Origin: Vigna angularis
Taxonomy: Eukaryota > Streptophyta > Magnoliopsida > Fabales > Fabaceae
Assembly: GCF_016808095.1 (NCBI RefSeq)
Contig: NC_068975.1
Location: forward strand, 15,693,501 to 15,757,500
Reading direction: 5' to 3'
DNA length: 64,000 nucleotides
Position 1 is the stretch's first letter. Each line of letters begins with the position of its first letter. The notes beneath the pieces are model-generated. The model was not told where the DNA came from. It worked only from the letters and a program-made list of their open reading frames with translations, and did no database searches. This document shows, piece by piece, positions 10,855 to 21,875 of this stretch. Made by a program: the position numbers and the translations under genes.

Positions 10855-11163
10855 TGATAGCAATAAGAAGAAATGTTAGTCTATGAGAGAAGGAAGAAGG
10901 GTAATTAGTTGTAATAGCCTAACTGCCTATGACAGTTAGAAGTGGGCGGGAGAAGGAGTATAAATAGAGGTCTGTTAGTTGGTAAAAGGCATGTTTTATT
11001 GAATTGTCTGTTGACAGGTTCTGACCTGTGGAGAGGGTTAAGCCTTTGGATTCTTTCTGTACAGATACACTACTGTGAATAATATTCAGTTTTCCCTATC
11101 TTTCTTATGTCTTCTGGTGAGAAAGAGAGTTCTTGATTAGGTTCCCAATATAGGAACCTATCA
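10855..11163 (+). repeat. 5' LTR of the Reina-like element
   Basis: TGATAG...CTATCA ends, with TATAAATAG at 10959-10967. It is followed at 11166 by TGGTCCGAC, a plausible primer-binding site start. The tRNA is uncertain; the first nine bases fit the acceptor end of plant tRNA-Tyr as I remember it. Confidence 0.9.
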
Positions 11164-11209
11164 ATTGGTCCGACTTGTCGGATCCCATTAGGAGAGGAGA
11201 CGTTAGCGC

Positions 11210-11955
11210 ATGATGGAGGGAAGAGTGGTGGCAGTCGAAGGGCACTTGGACGCTGTCGAGATTGCAATAGCCGAGACGAAGGCAGATACGACGGCGATAC
11301 GACAGGACATCCAAGCAATCTTGAAGGTGCTTGGGGAACGTAACCACAATCACAGGGGCCAGCATCAGGATGAGAGCCAATCGTCGGTGAATGATAATGG
11401 GGGCAGACCCGATGGCGAAAGGGGAAGAAGAGGAGAAAGTAACCAAGAAGGAATGGTCAATTGGAGGAAACGGGTCGAGTTGCCCGTGTTTGAAGGAGGT
11501 GAACCATGGATTTGGGTAGGCAGAGCGGAGAACTTTTTCGAGGTCAGCGGGTGCCTGAAGAGGAGAAGCTACAATTGGCTTTTATTAGTATGGAGGGTTA
11601 CGCCGGAAGTTGGTTCCGTTTTTCGCGGGAGAAAACCAAGAACCATTCTTGGGATGAATTGAAGAGGGCTTTGGGAATACGATTCGGGGGAGGAACAAGA
11701 GGGACCGTTTATGAGAGGTTGTCGACCATAAAACAGGCAGGGTCGGTGGAGGAGTATATTCGCGAATTCAAAGTTCTGGTTGGGCAGACGACCAAGATAC
11801 CCGAGGAGTTGATTATGGGTTACTTCATGGGGGGTCTACAGGAAGAGGTGAGCGATCATGTCAGGCCGCATGACCCACCTGATCTATTGACCGCCATGCG
11901 AGTTGCGCGGGAGGAGGATGGGTGTCCACAAATCAAAGTTCCTGGTGAAAAATGA
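11210..11955 (+). pseudogene. Reina-like gag, one frameshift
   Basis: The gag starts at the ATG at 11210. It has an N-terminal heptad-like segment (about residues 1-45), a hydrophilic linker, then the capsid start VELPVFEGG (about 84-92) and RAENFFEV. From there the homologous sequence continues in another frame (VPEEEKLQLAFISMEG, then SWFRF), so a frameshift lies near 11545. The capsid region continues to about residue 230. No zinc knuckle is evident before the frame closes at 11955; a weak one may lie near 12140 (CFRFGGPFSLDH) with its first residues altered. Confidence 0.7.
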
Positions 11956-12062
11956 CAGGAGCGGTGGTGCGGTCAGAATCAAATCGCGATACAACGGTGC
12001 AAGGAGGGCCGGCGGAGAGTATCGGGTCTGTAAAGAAAGACGCGACGTAGGGGGGAAGTAAC

Positions 12063-12790
12063 GTGAGAGCTAACAGCGACGGGAGAGAAAGGAATGTCCG
12101 CAATCTACCATACTCGAAGTATGTCAAACAGAGAGAGGAGGGGAGATGTTTCAGGTTTGGCGGACCTTTCAGCCTCGACCATCGCTACCCTGAAAGGGGT
12201 TTAAGGATGCTAATCGTGGCAGAAGAGGAGGAAGAGACAGAAGGCGAGGCGGGAACCGAGATGAATATTGCCACGATGGAGCTATCGGCGCTGTCCGCTG
12301 GCTGTCTCACGTCTCCCAAAACGATGAAGTTACGAGGACGAATTGGACGCCGAGAGGTGCTGGTTATGATTGACAGTGGTGCGACCCACAATTTTATCAA
12401 TCGAAGGGTGGTGGAGGAATTGGAGTTGGCGGTAGTGGAGACCTAACCTTATATTGTAAGTCTGGGGGACGGACACAAGAAGAGGATCAACGGTTGCTGT
12501 GAGCAGGTGGCTTTGGAGTTGGGAGATGAAAAAATTGTCGAAAGATTTTACCTGTTTGAACTCGGAGGAGTAGAGGTAATCCTTGGGGTGGAGTGGTTGG
12601 AGAAACTAGGAAAGGTGACGGTGGATTGGCGGAAGTTGACTATGGTATACAGACAAGGAGAGAAGGAGATAACAGTGAAGGGGGACCCCATGTTGGAACG
12701 AAAAGTGGTGGGACCCAGGGCCTTATTAAAAATGGATAAAGTAGAAGCTTGGCTTATGGTATGGGAATTGGGCTCACTAGAGTCCAAGGA
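12063..12790 (+). pseudogene. Reina-like aspartic protease, one stop codon
   Basis: The segment contains VLVMIDSGATHNFI with the catalytic D-S-G triad (near 12358-12399). After it, VILGVEWLEKLG at about 12570-12605 is the family's conserved second half. A TAA at 12444-12446 interrupts the frame. Reading continues in the same frame to about 12790, where a shift of frame leads into the RT. The enzyme would process the element polyprotein if intact. Confidence 0.75.
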
Positions 12791-13771
12791 AAGTACTCAG
12801 AAGTTTGTGGCCTCACCGACAAGCAAAAGCAAGAGATGGAGTTGATGTTGGGCAAGCATGACGTGGTGTTCTCGGAGCCTACGGGGCTGCCACCTAGCAG
12901 AGGGATGGTGCATTATATACCGCTTAAAGAGGGGGTAGATCCCATTAACGTGAGGCCCTACCGGTACCTACACGTGATGAAAGGAGAAATAGAACAACAG
13001 GTTGCTGAGATGCTCCGATCGGGGGTGATCCGTCCAAGCCACAACCCCTATTCGAGTACTGTCATTCTGGTGAAGAAGAAGGACGACAGCTGGCGCTTCT
13101 GCATAGACTACAGGGCACTGAATCGAGCTACGGTGCCGGACAAATTTCCCATACCAGTGATCGAGGAGTTGCTGGACGAGTTGGGAGGGGCTTCCTACTT
13201 CTCTAAGGTGGACTTGAAGGCGGGATACCACCAGATTCGCATGGGTGAGAAGGATATAGAGAAGACTGCGTTCCGAACGCACCAGGGGCACTACGAGTTC
13301 GTGGTAATGCCCTTCGGGCTCACCAACGCGCCGGCGACGTTTCCGAGCGCGATGAACAACCTTTTCCAACCCTATCTACGCAAGTTCGTTTTGGTTTTCT
13401 TTGATGACATCTTAGTCTATAGTCGAACTTGGAAGGAGCATCTCGAGCATGTTGGAAGCGTCCTTTCAACCTCAACCTTGGAACGAGATCAATGGGTGGC
13501 TAACCGGAGGAAGTGCGAGTTCGGACAAACCCAAATTAAATACTTGGGACATATTATTTCGCACAGAGGTGTGGAGATGGATGATGAGAAGATAAAGGCC
13601 GTTGTGGAGTGGGAGAGACCAAAATCGGTAAAAAGCTTAAGGGGATTCTTGGGATTGTCGGGGTACTATTGGAGGTTCATAAAGGATTATGGCAAAATTG
13701 CCAGACCTTTAACGGACCTGCTGAAGCAAGGGGGATTCGCCTGGAATGAGAGGGCAGACGAGGCATGGTAG
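12790..13771 (+). pseudogene. Reina-like reverse transcriptase, ends in a stop
   Basis: RT motifs appear in order: PYRYLH, VILVKKKDDSWRFCIDYRAL, FSKVDLKAGYHQI, MPFGLTNAPATF and the catalytic FFDDIL. The usual YVDD/FIDD box is FFDD here, which keeps both metal-binding aspartates. The connection ends GYYWRFIKDYGKIARPL. The TAG at 13769-13771 lies where relatives have Gln before T-L-K, a simple C-to-T change. The next segment stays in the same frame. Confidence 0.85.
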
Positions 13772-13774
13772 ACT

Positions 13775-15562
13775 TTGAAGAGAGCCATTACGACGGCCCC
13801 AGTGTTGTCTTTACCTGAATTTCAGCAACCCTTCCACATTGAATGTGACGCATCGGGCAAAGGCGTGGATGCAGTTTTGATGCAAGGAAAGAAACCCATA
13901 GCCTTTTTCAGTAAGGCGTTATCCGAAGGAACATTGAACAAGTCTATTTACGAGAAAGAGTTGATGGCTCTCATATTAGCCATACAGCATTGGAGGCCCT
14001 ATCTGTTGGGGCAGAAGTTTGTAGTCCACAATGATCAGAAGAGCTTAAGATACCTACTAGAACAGCGAATCACGACTCAGAATCAGCAAAATTGGATAGC
14101 CAAGATGTTGGGGTACAATTTTGAGATCGTGTATAAGACGGGGACTGCTAACATAGCTGCTGATGCGTTGTCCAGGAGGGACGAGGGTGAAAACGGGGAG
14201 GAAAGGGAATTGTGTGTGGTGGCCAAGCCCTCAAAGACTTCGCTGACATTACCATCCTGCCATTCTGGAGTATATAGGACGTACAGGAGGATAGCCCAAT
14301 CGTTGTATTGGGTCGGAATGAAAAAAGACGTGACGGAATTTGTGGCTAAATGTCGTGTGTGCCAGCAACACAAGTACCTAACATCCTCACCTCAGGGATT
14401 ATTACAGCCATTGCCTGTTCCGAATGCAGTGTGGGAAGAGTTAAGCATGGATTTCATAGTTCGTTTGCCCAGATCCAAGGGGTATGATGCAATTCTGGTG
14501 GTGGTGGACCGCTTGAGCAAATATGCACATTTCCTACCGCTCAAGCATCCCTACCCGGCAAGAACGGTGGCTGAAGTCTTCATAAGAGAAATCGTAAGGC
14601 TGAATGGGATTCCACAGTCCATCATGACAGATAGGGACCCATTGTTCCTAAGTATATTCTGGAAAGAGTTGTTCAAGAGTCAGGGAACGCAATTAAAAAT
14701 GAGCACCATGTACCACCCTGAGACGGACGGACAAACGGAGGTTCTGAATCGGGGTTTAGAAGGTTATCTCAGGTGTTTCTGTTCGGAGCAGCCAAGGGGA
14801 TGGATGACTGTTTTGTCGTGGGCGGAATATTGGTATAACACAAGCTATCAAGGAGCTATAAGGTGCACTCCTTTTGAGGCTGTGTATGGGAGGACGCCCC
14901 CCTCTTTGCATAGATTCATTCCTGGCGAATCATTGGTGGAGGCAGTGAGTCAGGAGCTTCAAACTAGGGACGAAGCCCTGAAACAGTTGAAGTTTCATCT
15001 AGAGAGGGCACAGGAACTAATGGTGCGACAAGCTAATAAAAGGAGGGAGGCTGCGGATGTAGAAGTGGGGGATTGGGTATATTTGAAGATACGGCCCCAT
15101 AGACAATCCTTGATGCCAACTAGGCTTCACCCAAAGTTGGCAGCCATATATTTTGGGCCATTCCAGGTTATTCAGAGGGTGGGGGAGGCAGCTTGTAAGT
15201 TGCAGTTGCCAGAGACAGCACGAATTCATCCTGTCTTCCATGTGTCACAATTGAAAAAGGCTATAGGAGAACAAAGAGTGGAAAAGGAATTGCCACAAGA
15301 CCTGCAGACAGAAGGGCCTTCATTTTGGCCAGTGCACATTTTAGGAAGAAGACAGCTGCAGGGAGAAGGGGAAAGTGTGCCACAACTTCTGGTAGAATGG
15401 CAAGAAGGAGGGCCGGAAGGGGCCACCTGGGAAGATGAAATGACTATCAGGGAGCAGTACCCCGATTTCAACCTTGGGGACAAGGTTGGTCTTCAAGGGG
15501 AGGGTATTGATAGGAATAAGAAGAAATGGTTAGTCTATGAGAGAAGGAAGAAGGATAATTAG
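13775..15562 (+). pseudogene. Reina-like RNase H and integrase with chromodomain-like tail
   Basis: RNase H spans roughly the first 125 residues (CDASGKGVDAVL, YEKELMALI, VHNDQKSL, NIAADALSRR). The stretch then jumps almost directly into HSGVYRTYRRIAQSLYW and CRVCQQHK, so the linker and first zinc-binding histidine region appear deleted. The integrase core shows SMDFIVRLP, MTDRDPLF and the Glu of DGQTE in D,D-35-E arrangement. The tail has HPVFHVSQLKK, then VEWQEGGPEGATWED, a chromodomain-like block. The frame runs about 55 bases into the 3' LTR, which is usual for this group. Confidence 0.85.
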
Positions 15563-15813
15563 TTGTAATAGCCTAACTGCCTATGACAGTTAGAAGTGGG
15601 CGGGAGAGGGAGTATAAATAGAGGCCTGTTAGTTGGTAAAAGGCATGTTTTGTTGAATTGTCTGTTGACAGGTTCTGACCTGTGAAGAGGGTTAAGCCTC
15701 TGGATTTTTTCTGTACAGATACACTACTGTGAATAATATTCAGTTTTCCCTATCTTGTGTCTTTTGGTGAGAAAGAGAGTTCTTGATTAGGTTCCCAATT
15801 TAGGAACCTATCA
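15508..15813 (+). repeat. 3' LTR of the Reina-like element
   Basis: Preceded by the purine tract AAGGGGAGGGTAT. Begins TGATAGG and ends ACCTATCA. TATAAATA at 15613-15620. It is matched along its length with the 5' LTR. Confidence 0.9.
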
Positions 15814-16058
15814 GGAAACCTCTATTTGATGTCGTGTCCGGTATTCATGTTTATGTTTGTGCTTCATATCATACTAGTTTTATGATGCAAGTGTTTTGAG
15901 GAGGCAGGTTAATCACTGTCAAGAAGCAGACAAAATTATTTTAGTTATCGAGAAAATTACATTTGTATCATGCTGACTGTTTCTGCTTTTGTTTTGGTAG
16001 CTTATACAATTTTTTTTTAATCTTTGCATGGACACCAGAGTAACAGAAATTACCAAAG

Positions 16059-17249
16059 ATGGATCAACAAAACCAAAATAACACTCCAGATGGTTCAGGA
16101 GATGTGCCTTTGAAGCGCAAGCGTGGTCGTCCAAGGAAATACCCGAAGCCAGATTCAGAGGAGAGTTCCTATATCCTAGTTAGTCAAAATAAAAGGCAGA
16201 ATCCTGTTCGTGCAGAACAAACGCCCGTGCCTCCTGGCTTTGAAACAGTTAATGGAAGTCAACAATTTCAAAGGGGTCAAGAGAGTCATTTAAATAATGC
16301 AATGGTGGGCCAACTAGTTTCTGGTGTAATTGAGGCTGTATTTGATGCTGGATATTTGCTCAGTGTTAGAGTTGGTGATTCTGATACTACTTTGAGGGGG
16401 TTGGTCTTCAAGCCTGGACGATATGTTCCTGTCTCGCCTGAAAATGATGTTGCTCCGAGTGTTCCAATGATCCATAGAAATGAGGTTTCTTTCCCTTCAA
16501 GAGCAGCACAGTTTCAAACTCCTCTCCCAAAGGAGAGGAATGAACAGCCAGTGAGTGTTCATAGAGTTGAAACTATTGCAATGAATGGCTCACCGTCTGT
16601 CCCTCAGATACCTAGAGGAGCTGTTAGTTCTAGTAACTTGGTTGCCTCTTCTGGAAAGAATGTGCCTTCTGTGCCAGGCCAGATCACTCATCAACTACCC
16701 AGAGGTAATGTGGTGCCTGTAATGCTCCAACTTAATAATTTTGCAAACGGGGGGCCAGTTTCTAATCAACCATCACAAGTCAACACCCAAGTTTCTCTAG
16801 GGAGTGGAGTGATTTCTTCCAAAGAAATCCCTGTAGATGGAAACCCTTCACTTGTATCTCACACTCAAACTATCTCACACTCAACCGGCATGCAAAGTGA
16901 AGATGCTCCAGCACATAATCAATCTTCATCTCATGTGGTGAATGAAGATGAAGCCAAATCTATGAGAATGCCTAGCATGCCTTTTGAGCATCTGATTACG
17001 GAAGTTGTCAAGAGGATCCAAGATCCATCAGAGGCCATGGATAATGAGACTACTGACAACTGCAAGTCAGGTGATAATATGGTAGAGAAGGATCCAAGTG
17101 GTACTCAGGAAGACAAAGTTAATGATGTAGATCAACCCATCTTGATTAAGCCACTGCAAGCTGTACAGTCTTGTCCTCCGGAAATCTCAACATCTGCTCC
17201 CAAGCCTTCGGACTACACCGAAACTGACAGAATGACTGAGCTTTTGCAG
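16059..17249 (+). CDS. AT-hook motif-containing nuclear protein, coding exon 1
   Basis: Encodes residues 1-397 of a predicted 442-residue protein. An AT-hook (core RGRP at residues 22-25 within KRKRGRPRKYPK) should bind the minor groove of AT-rich DNA and act in the nucleus. Residues 84-120 (GQLVSGVIEAVFDAGYLL, then RVGDSDTTLRGLVFKPG) form a conserved globular module that I associate with the plant AT-hook family typified by Arabidopsis At5g54930. The rest is low-complexity, Ser/Pro/Gln/Val-rich and probably disordered. The ATG at 16059 is the first after the acceptor at 16038. The exon ends LLQ at a GTAAAA donor. It is the only undisturbed, non-transposon coding sequence in the window; molecular role beyond DNA binding is unknown. 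Confidence 0.88.
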
Positions 17250-17393
17250 GTAAAACAAAGGATTTAACCATTTGTATTTCTTAGGCTTTTGAGTGTGAAG
17301 TAGGGGTGATGGAAGAAACCGAGACTTTGTTACCCTTTAGTTGCTATGTACCTAAATTGCGACATATGTATTAATGCGCTCTAATTTAACAAG
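17250..17393 (+). other. Phase-0 intron of the AT-hook gene
   Basis: 144 bp, GTAAAA donor to an AACAAG acceptor. Without splicing the frame closes five codons after the exon, whereas joining restores an open frame of 45 codons. This supports the call. Confidence 0.8.
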
Positions 17394-17531
17394 GTTTTTC
17401 AACATAACAATACGGAGAACCAGGCATCCAAAGCAGCAGAGCTAGAATCTGGAAACAAGTTGGATGATATAAGGATTTTAGGAACTGGACTTGAAGATGG
17501 TGGAACTATTCAATCAACAAAGCCGTTCTGA
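17394..17531 (+). CDS. AT-hook protein, last coding exon
   Basis: Continues the phase-0 frame from 17249 and reads V-F-Q-H-N-N-T-E-N-Q... to K-P-F and TGA at 17529-17531. It adds 45 residues that are hydrophilic with no recognisable domain. The exon is too short to stand out alone; it is supported by frame continuity and splice sites. Confidence 0.75.
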   Translation, partial: VFQHNNTENQASKAAELESGNKLDDIRILGTGLEDGGTIQSTKPF

Positions 17532-18754
17532 GTATTGAATCTGGTTTATAAATGTCATCATTTGTGGCTATTGTGCCACCAGGTTTATCTGTCATAAGTA
17601 GGTAACATATCTGTCATGGTGAATATTCAGCTTTTAGTTCTAATCTCAATGATGTTAAACATTTTCAAACGTGCAAGCCTCATTGAATTTGGTGAAGATA
17701 GCTTGTTATAGCTATAATTAATTGTTTTATATTAGAGACCATTCCTTCAAGTCGGATGTTAATTACTTTCTTAGCAAATCAAATATTGTCCAAAACTTCA
17801 ATTAAATGTTTCAAGCCATTTTATGAGGCAGTCAATTGTACTGTGTGCTTGTTATTCACTGTTGTCTTTGTTGCGCATCTAGTTTTTTCTTTGAAACAGC
17901 ATTGGCCTATTCTGTGATAGTTTTGTTCCTTGAGTTCCGTGATACAGTGCTGGATAGTTCCAGAAAAAATAACTCTTGTTTTCACTGTGATGTCCATCTG
18001 GTTGATGAATTAAATGGATGTTTAGATTCCAGTTGGGGAAGCTCAAAAGTAATTTTACTCCTTAAGTAATAAATTTTTACTCCATTTTGCTTTGGAATAT
18101 GAGAATGTGCATTACAATTTCCAGAATCACATTTTCAACTTTTGTCCAAACATAGCCTAAAGGAGATTGTCACTATGTCTTGGGTTAGAGAGAGGCTTTG
18201 GTGATGCATACATATATATGCACTATTGATATTAGAGTCTTTTCTTTTTAAACCATTGAGTTTTACATTGTTTTTATTTTTCACGTGTGTCCCAATCTAA
18301 AATAAGGAAAATGGTAATAATTGTTCCAACACATTTGATTAAGGAATCACAAGTAAAAATGTAATATCCTTTCTTCTATGATTTCTAATGCAACTTGAAT
18401 AATAATTTTATTTATTGATCGATTCCTTAATAAGTGTTTTAAAGGAAGTGGTATGTAAGACTTTAATCTCTACTTTGTATATTCCCTAAATCTTAATATT
18501 TTTTTAAGGAGTAATTTCAATCTAATTGTTTTGGAAAATAAACGACAACTTCACACAAATAGTTGTAACCATGATTTCATTTGATTCCCGCTTACATCAA
18601 TAAATTACAGGTGTGAAATGCTGAAATCAATCATTTTATTATTTAATTCAACTTTCCAAAATTATTCTTTAAAGTTTCAAATAACTTGTTCTCTATTCAT
18701 AATCCGACTTTTGTTTTTTAACTTCAAAAGTTTATGTTAAAATTTTAATATAAT
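17532..18754 (+). other. 3' UTR and AT-rich flank of the AT-hook gene
   Basis: No further gene is supported. The first 400 bases are the likely 3' UTR. Around 18015-18160 a segment from GGATGTTTAGATTCC to TTTTGTCCAAACATAGCC has partly inverted ends and looks like a small non-autonomous DNA transposon; this is tentative. The rest is AT-rich spacer up to the Tat-1 LTR. Confidence 0.5.
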
Positions 18755-19469
18755 TGTACCAGCAGGAACCGGACGTCGTACGGAAGGACATCCACGTCAT
18801 TGGACTGCCAAACGGACCGACCGCCCACATCACCGTATGAGACCCAAGGACCAGACGCCGTATGGAAGGACATCCACGTCATCGGACTGCCAAACGGACC
18901 GGCCGCCCACATTACCGTATGAGACCCAAGAAACTACTCTTCTACTACTGTTGGGAAGGGTTAGGTATTGAAGGGCGGACGCCCATGTGCCCCGTGATCG
19001 CTCACTATTGTGAAGGTTATGTATGGCAGGGCAGACACCCGTGCGCCCATACTCAAGAGTAACCCGAAGCCAGCCGCCCAGACCGTGGACCCGTCAGGAC
19101 CGGCCGGTCTCAAGGATAAGACCCGCGAGGACGGCCGACCGTGTTACTAATCATCTTAGTTTAAGGTAAGTAGGGTTTAAAAGCTATTTGGGCTGAATTG
19201 GGCCGTGATTAACTTTTCACTAATCCCAAGCCCATAGCGAAAACTATAAATACAGATCCAGGGTGAGTGGTAGATAGGTTACATTTACTGCACATTCATT
19301 ACTGTCTGACAAAAACGCCTTAGCTCTCAACTGACTTTGGCATCGGAGAATCTTTTGCAGGTCTCCCACCGGCAAACTGAGGAGTGAGTACAGAGGATCC
19401 GACGTACGGAATACGAGAAGAGAGTGACGTGGAGACGTGGGACCAGCACAGTCCCTCACATCCGAAACA
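18755..19469 (+). mobile_element. 5' LTR of Tat-1 element
   Basis: A GC-rich block contrasts sharply with its AT-rich flank. The left end TGTACCAGCAGG (18755) and right end GAAACA (19469) are proposed from the TG...CA rule and the primer-binding site just beyond. TATAAATA is at 19245-19252. An 82-bp tandem duplication occupies about 18766-18929. The left boundary is less certain than the right. Confidence 0.75.
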
Positions 19470-19471
19470 TT

Positions 19472-19489
19472 TGGCGCCCACCGTGGGGC
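19472..19489 (+). other. Primer-binding site of Tat-1 (tRNA-Lys type)
   Basis: TGGCGCCCACCGTGGGGC begins two bases after the LTR. It matches the complement of the 3' end of plant tRNA-Lys(CTT) as I recall it (ending ...CCCCACGGTGGGCGCCA). Confidence 0.8.
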
Positions 19490-19527
19490 CGTGTGATTTT
19501 AAATACCCAATCGTGACCACGAGAAAT

Positions 19528-20859
19528 ATGAGCACAGACGACCCTATCGAGATGATCAGAGTTCTACAACAGAAGATGGACGAGATGCAACAGCGTCATG
19601 AAGATGAGTTGGCGGCGGTTAAGGCCGATTGTGAAGCCCAGATAAGCCGGGAGATTGCAAGGAAGGACGGGGACGAGCGGGTGAAGGAGAAGGGGAAGGG
19701 GAAGGATGCCGTAGAGGAACGTTCGGAACAGAATACCGAACGCGATGAGACCTGGAGGCCGACTGGTACCGAGGCCGAAGGAAGTAAGGCCAAGTCGGTA
19801 CACGCGGAGAGCGCGGCTGAGGATAGGCGGATGGTGGTCAAACCGGAGCCTTCCTCCACGCTATTACTCCCCTTCGCCCAAAACATAATGGACGTTCAAA
19901 TTTCTGAACAATTCATTGCACCCCAATTCAAAATGTATGATGGAACCACCAATCCTGAGGGCCACATCAAAACCTTCTCGAACGCGATGGCATTCAGAAC
20001 AGGCAACAACGCCATCTGGTGCCGGGCATTCTCGTTGTCTTTGGAAGACGAGGCCCTTGAATGGTTTAACAACCTGCCTCCCAATTCCATAGAAAATTTC
20101 GCCAGACTGAAGCAGCTGTTTATCCGGCAATTCGCGACTAACAGCACACAGGACTTGACCGTGTTTGAGTTGGTCACCCTGAAGCAGGGGAAGGAAGAAA
20201 CGCTGAGAGCGTTCATGGATCGGTACCAGAAAACCGTACGGCGGGTGAAGGCGTTATGTCCGGAGCTCGCCCTCCATTACATCCTACCCGCTCTCAAGCC
20301 CGGACCGTTCAAAGACAGCGTCTGTCGGCGAGCCCCTAAGACTATGGAGGAGCTGAGGGAACGCGCGACAGACGAGATAAGGGTTGAGGAGATGAAGTTA
20401 TCCTACAAAAAGGAGAGCCAGGAGCTTAGGAGTGAGAAGGCGGACGGGGAGAAACCCGACAATTCGGTAGGAAAACCGGGCGGCAACAGGCAGAAGGAAC
20501 CGCGCCGAGGGCCCCGTTTCCAGTAGTACACCCCTCTAAACGCCCCCCGAGAGAAGATCCTCCGGGAGGCGCTCAGCGCGGATCTGCTCCCAGAACCTAT
20601 GAAGCGACCCACACCATCCGGTGCGGATGGAAGTAAACACTGCGCCTACCACAAGAACATGGGTCATACCACCGAGGAGTGTGTGACCCTGAAGGACAAA
20701 ATTGAAGAGCTAATCCAGGCGGGAAAGCTGAAGAAGTATATACGGGACGACCGTTCTCAGGCGCCCGCCGAGAGGACTGTTAGACGACCAGCATACAGGT
20801 CCGACAGACCGAGGAACGACCGGACCGAACGTCCTCGCTCCGAGCGAAGACGAAGCTGA
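19528..20859 (+). pseudogene. Tat-1 gag with one internal stop
   Basis: Starts at the first ATG after the primer-binding site. An N-terminal coiled-coil-like segment (MIRVLQQKMDEMQQRH) and a charged linker lead to the capsid domain (FKMYDGTTNPEGHIKTF, CRAFSLSLEDEALEWF, FIRQFATN, LRAFMDRYQ). A TAG at 20524-20526 replaces Gln. The same frame then reads a C/H-rich motif HCAYHKNMGHTTEEC (about 20638-20682) that acts as the Tat nucleocapsid knuckle. Gag would assemble the virus-like particle. The lesion is a single transition. Confidence 0.85.
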
Positions 20860-21875
20860 CGCCACAGCAGAAGTCGCGAACATCCACTACGGGGGCACAT
20901 CAACACGATATCATGAGGGTTTGCCGGGGGAGGATCATCATCGTCCGCCCAAAAGCGCCACATACGAGCCCTACATTCCGTGCACTCGGTAGATAGGCCC
21001 CGGCGCACTATGCCCCCCATCACGTTCTCGGATGAAGACTTCCACGCACCCGATCCCGATCAGGACGACCCAACGGTGATAACGGCCGAGATCGCCCGCT
21101 ACGGCGTCAGCAAGGTTTTGGTAGATCAGGGGAGCTTAGTGAATATCCTCTATTGGAAAACTTTCCAGCAGATGGATATCTCGGAGGATCTCATCGTCCC
21201 TTACAATGGTCAGATTGTAGGTTTTGCGGGAGAGAGGGTGGACACCCGCGGGTATGTGGAGTTGAGGACGAGGTTGGGAACCGGACGATCTAGCGAAGAA
21301 AAGAGAGTCAGATATCTGTTGGTCGAAGCCAACACCTCATACAATGTGTTGCTCGGCCGGCCATGTCTGAACGCGTTCGGGGCGATCGTGTCCACACCCC
21401 ACCTCACGATGAAGTACCCCTCCGAAAAGGGGACCATATGCACGGTCCGGGCGGATCAGAAGACGGCCCGGGAATGCTATGCAGCCGGTCTGAAGCTGCA
21501 CACCCACCAAGGAAAGAGGAGGGCGACCGGCTCCGAAGTCGCCATGGCCGACCTCGTCCCGAGGACGAACACTGAAGACCGGCTGGAACCTATGGGAGAA
21601 ACCCAGCCGGTCCTAATAGGGAAAGAGCCCACCCAGACGACCACCATGGCGAGAGGATTGGAACCAGAGATGGAAAAAGAGCTTAGATCGCTCTTATGGA
21701 AGAACAGGGACCTGTTCGCATGGACGGCGACTGACATGCCGGGGATTCACCCATCGGTCATGTCTCACAAGCTGGCACTGTTTAAAGAGGCCCGTCCGGT
21801 GGCACAAAAGAAGCGAAGGCTGGGAGACGAGAAAAGAAAAGCTGTTGAAGAGGAGGTAGGGAAACTAAAGGCGGT
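20860..21875 (+). pseudogene. Tat-1 aspartic protease region
   Basis: Reads in the same frame as gag after a TGA (20857-20859) and another TGA replacing Gly near 20912. PPITFSDEDFHAPDPDQDDP precedes the active-site strand VSKVLVDQGSLVNILYW with the D-Q-G-S form typical of Tat. Then follow GFAGERVDTRGY and NVLLGRPCLNAFGA. The polyprotein continues to the RT lead-in (EARPVAQKKRR, EEVGKLK) near 21870, where homology stops at an inserted block. Confidence 0.85.

Larger units (their letters stand above)
10855..15813 (+). mobile_element. Complete Reina-like Ty3/gypsy chromovirus in intron 1
   Basis: Two LTRs of about 306-309 bp begin TGATAG and end CTATCA, and a perfect 5-bp target duplication GGAAA lies at 10850-10854 and 15814-15818. 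The internal order is gag, protease, RT, RNase H, integrase and a chromodomain-like tail, all plus strand. Short LTRs and the chromodomain tail suggest the Reina lineage; Galadriel or Tcn1-like is the alternative. The frame is broken by at least two frameshifts and two stops, and the RNase H/integrase linker is shortened. By eye the LTRs differ at roughly ten positions plus a small indel, so the insertion is neither brand new nor ancient. Confidence 0.9.
7753..16038 (+). other. Putative large first intron of the AT-hook gene
   Basis: Runs from the donor GTAATC at 7753 to an acceptor ending CACCAG at 16038, preceded by a T-run (16009-16017). Without the inserted retrotransposon (10855-15813) it would be about 3.3 kb. 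The stretch 8002-10849 holds no supported gene. Around 8805-8990 the sequence is rich in GGAATGAGAGGAAATG-like strings starting near TTGTTTGGATG, reminiscent of a small non-autonomous DNA transposon. About 10440-10850 has similar unassigned repeat-like character. Additional leader exons inside cannot be excluded. Confidence 0.4.

Noticed and set aside
14083..15483. Minus-strand frames opposite the Reina integrase
   Set aside because: Shadows of the plus-strand pol frame.
18862..19062. 66-codon frame in the Tat-1 LTR
   Set aside because: It lies in the LTR repeat region and shows no conserved protein features.
19384..19527. Upstream extension of the Tat-1 gag frame
   Set aside because: It crosses the LTR end and primer-binding site; the ATG at 19528 is the sensible start.
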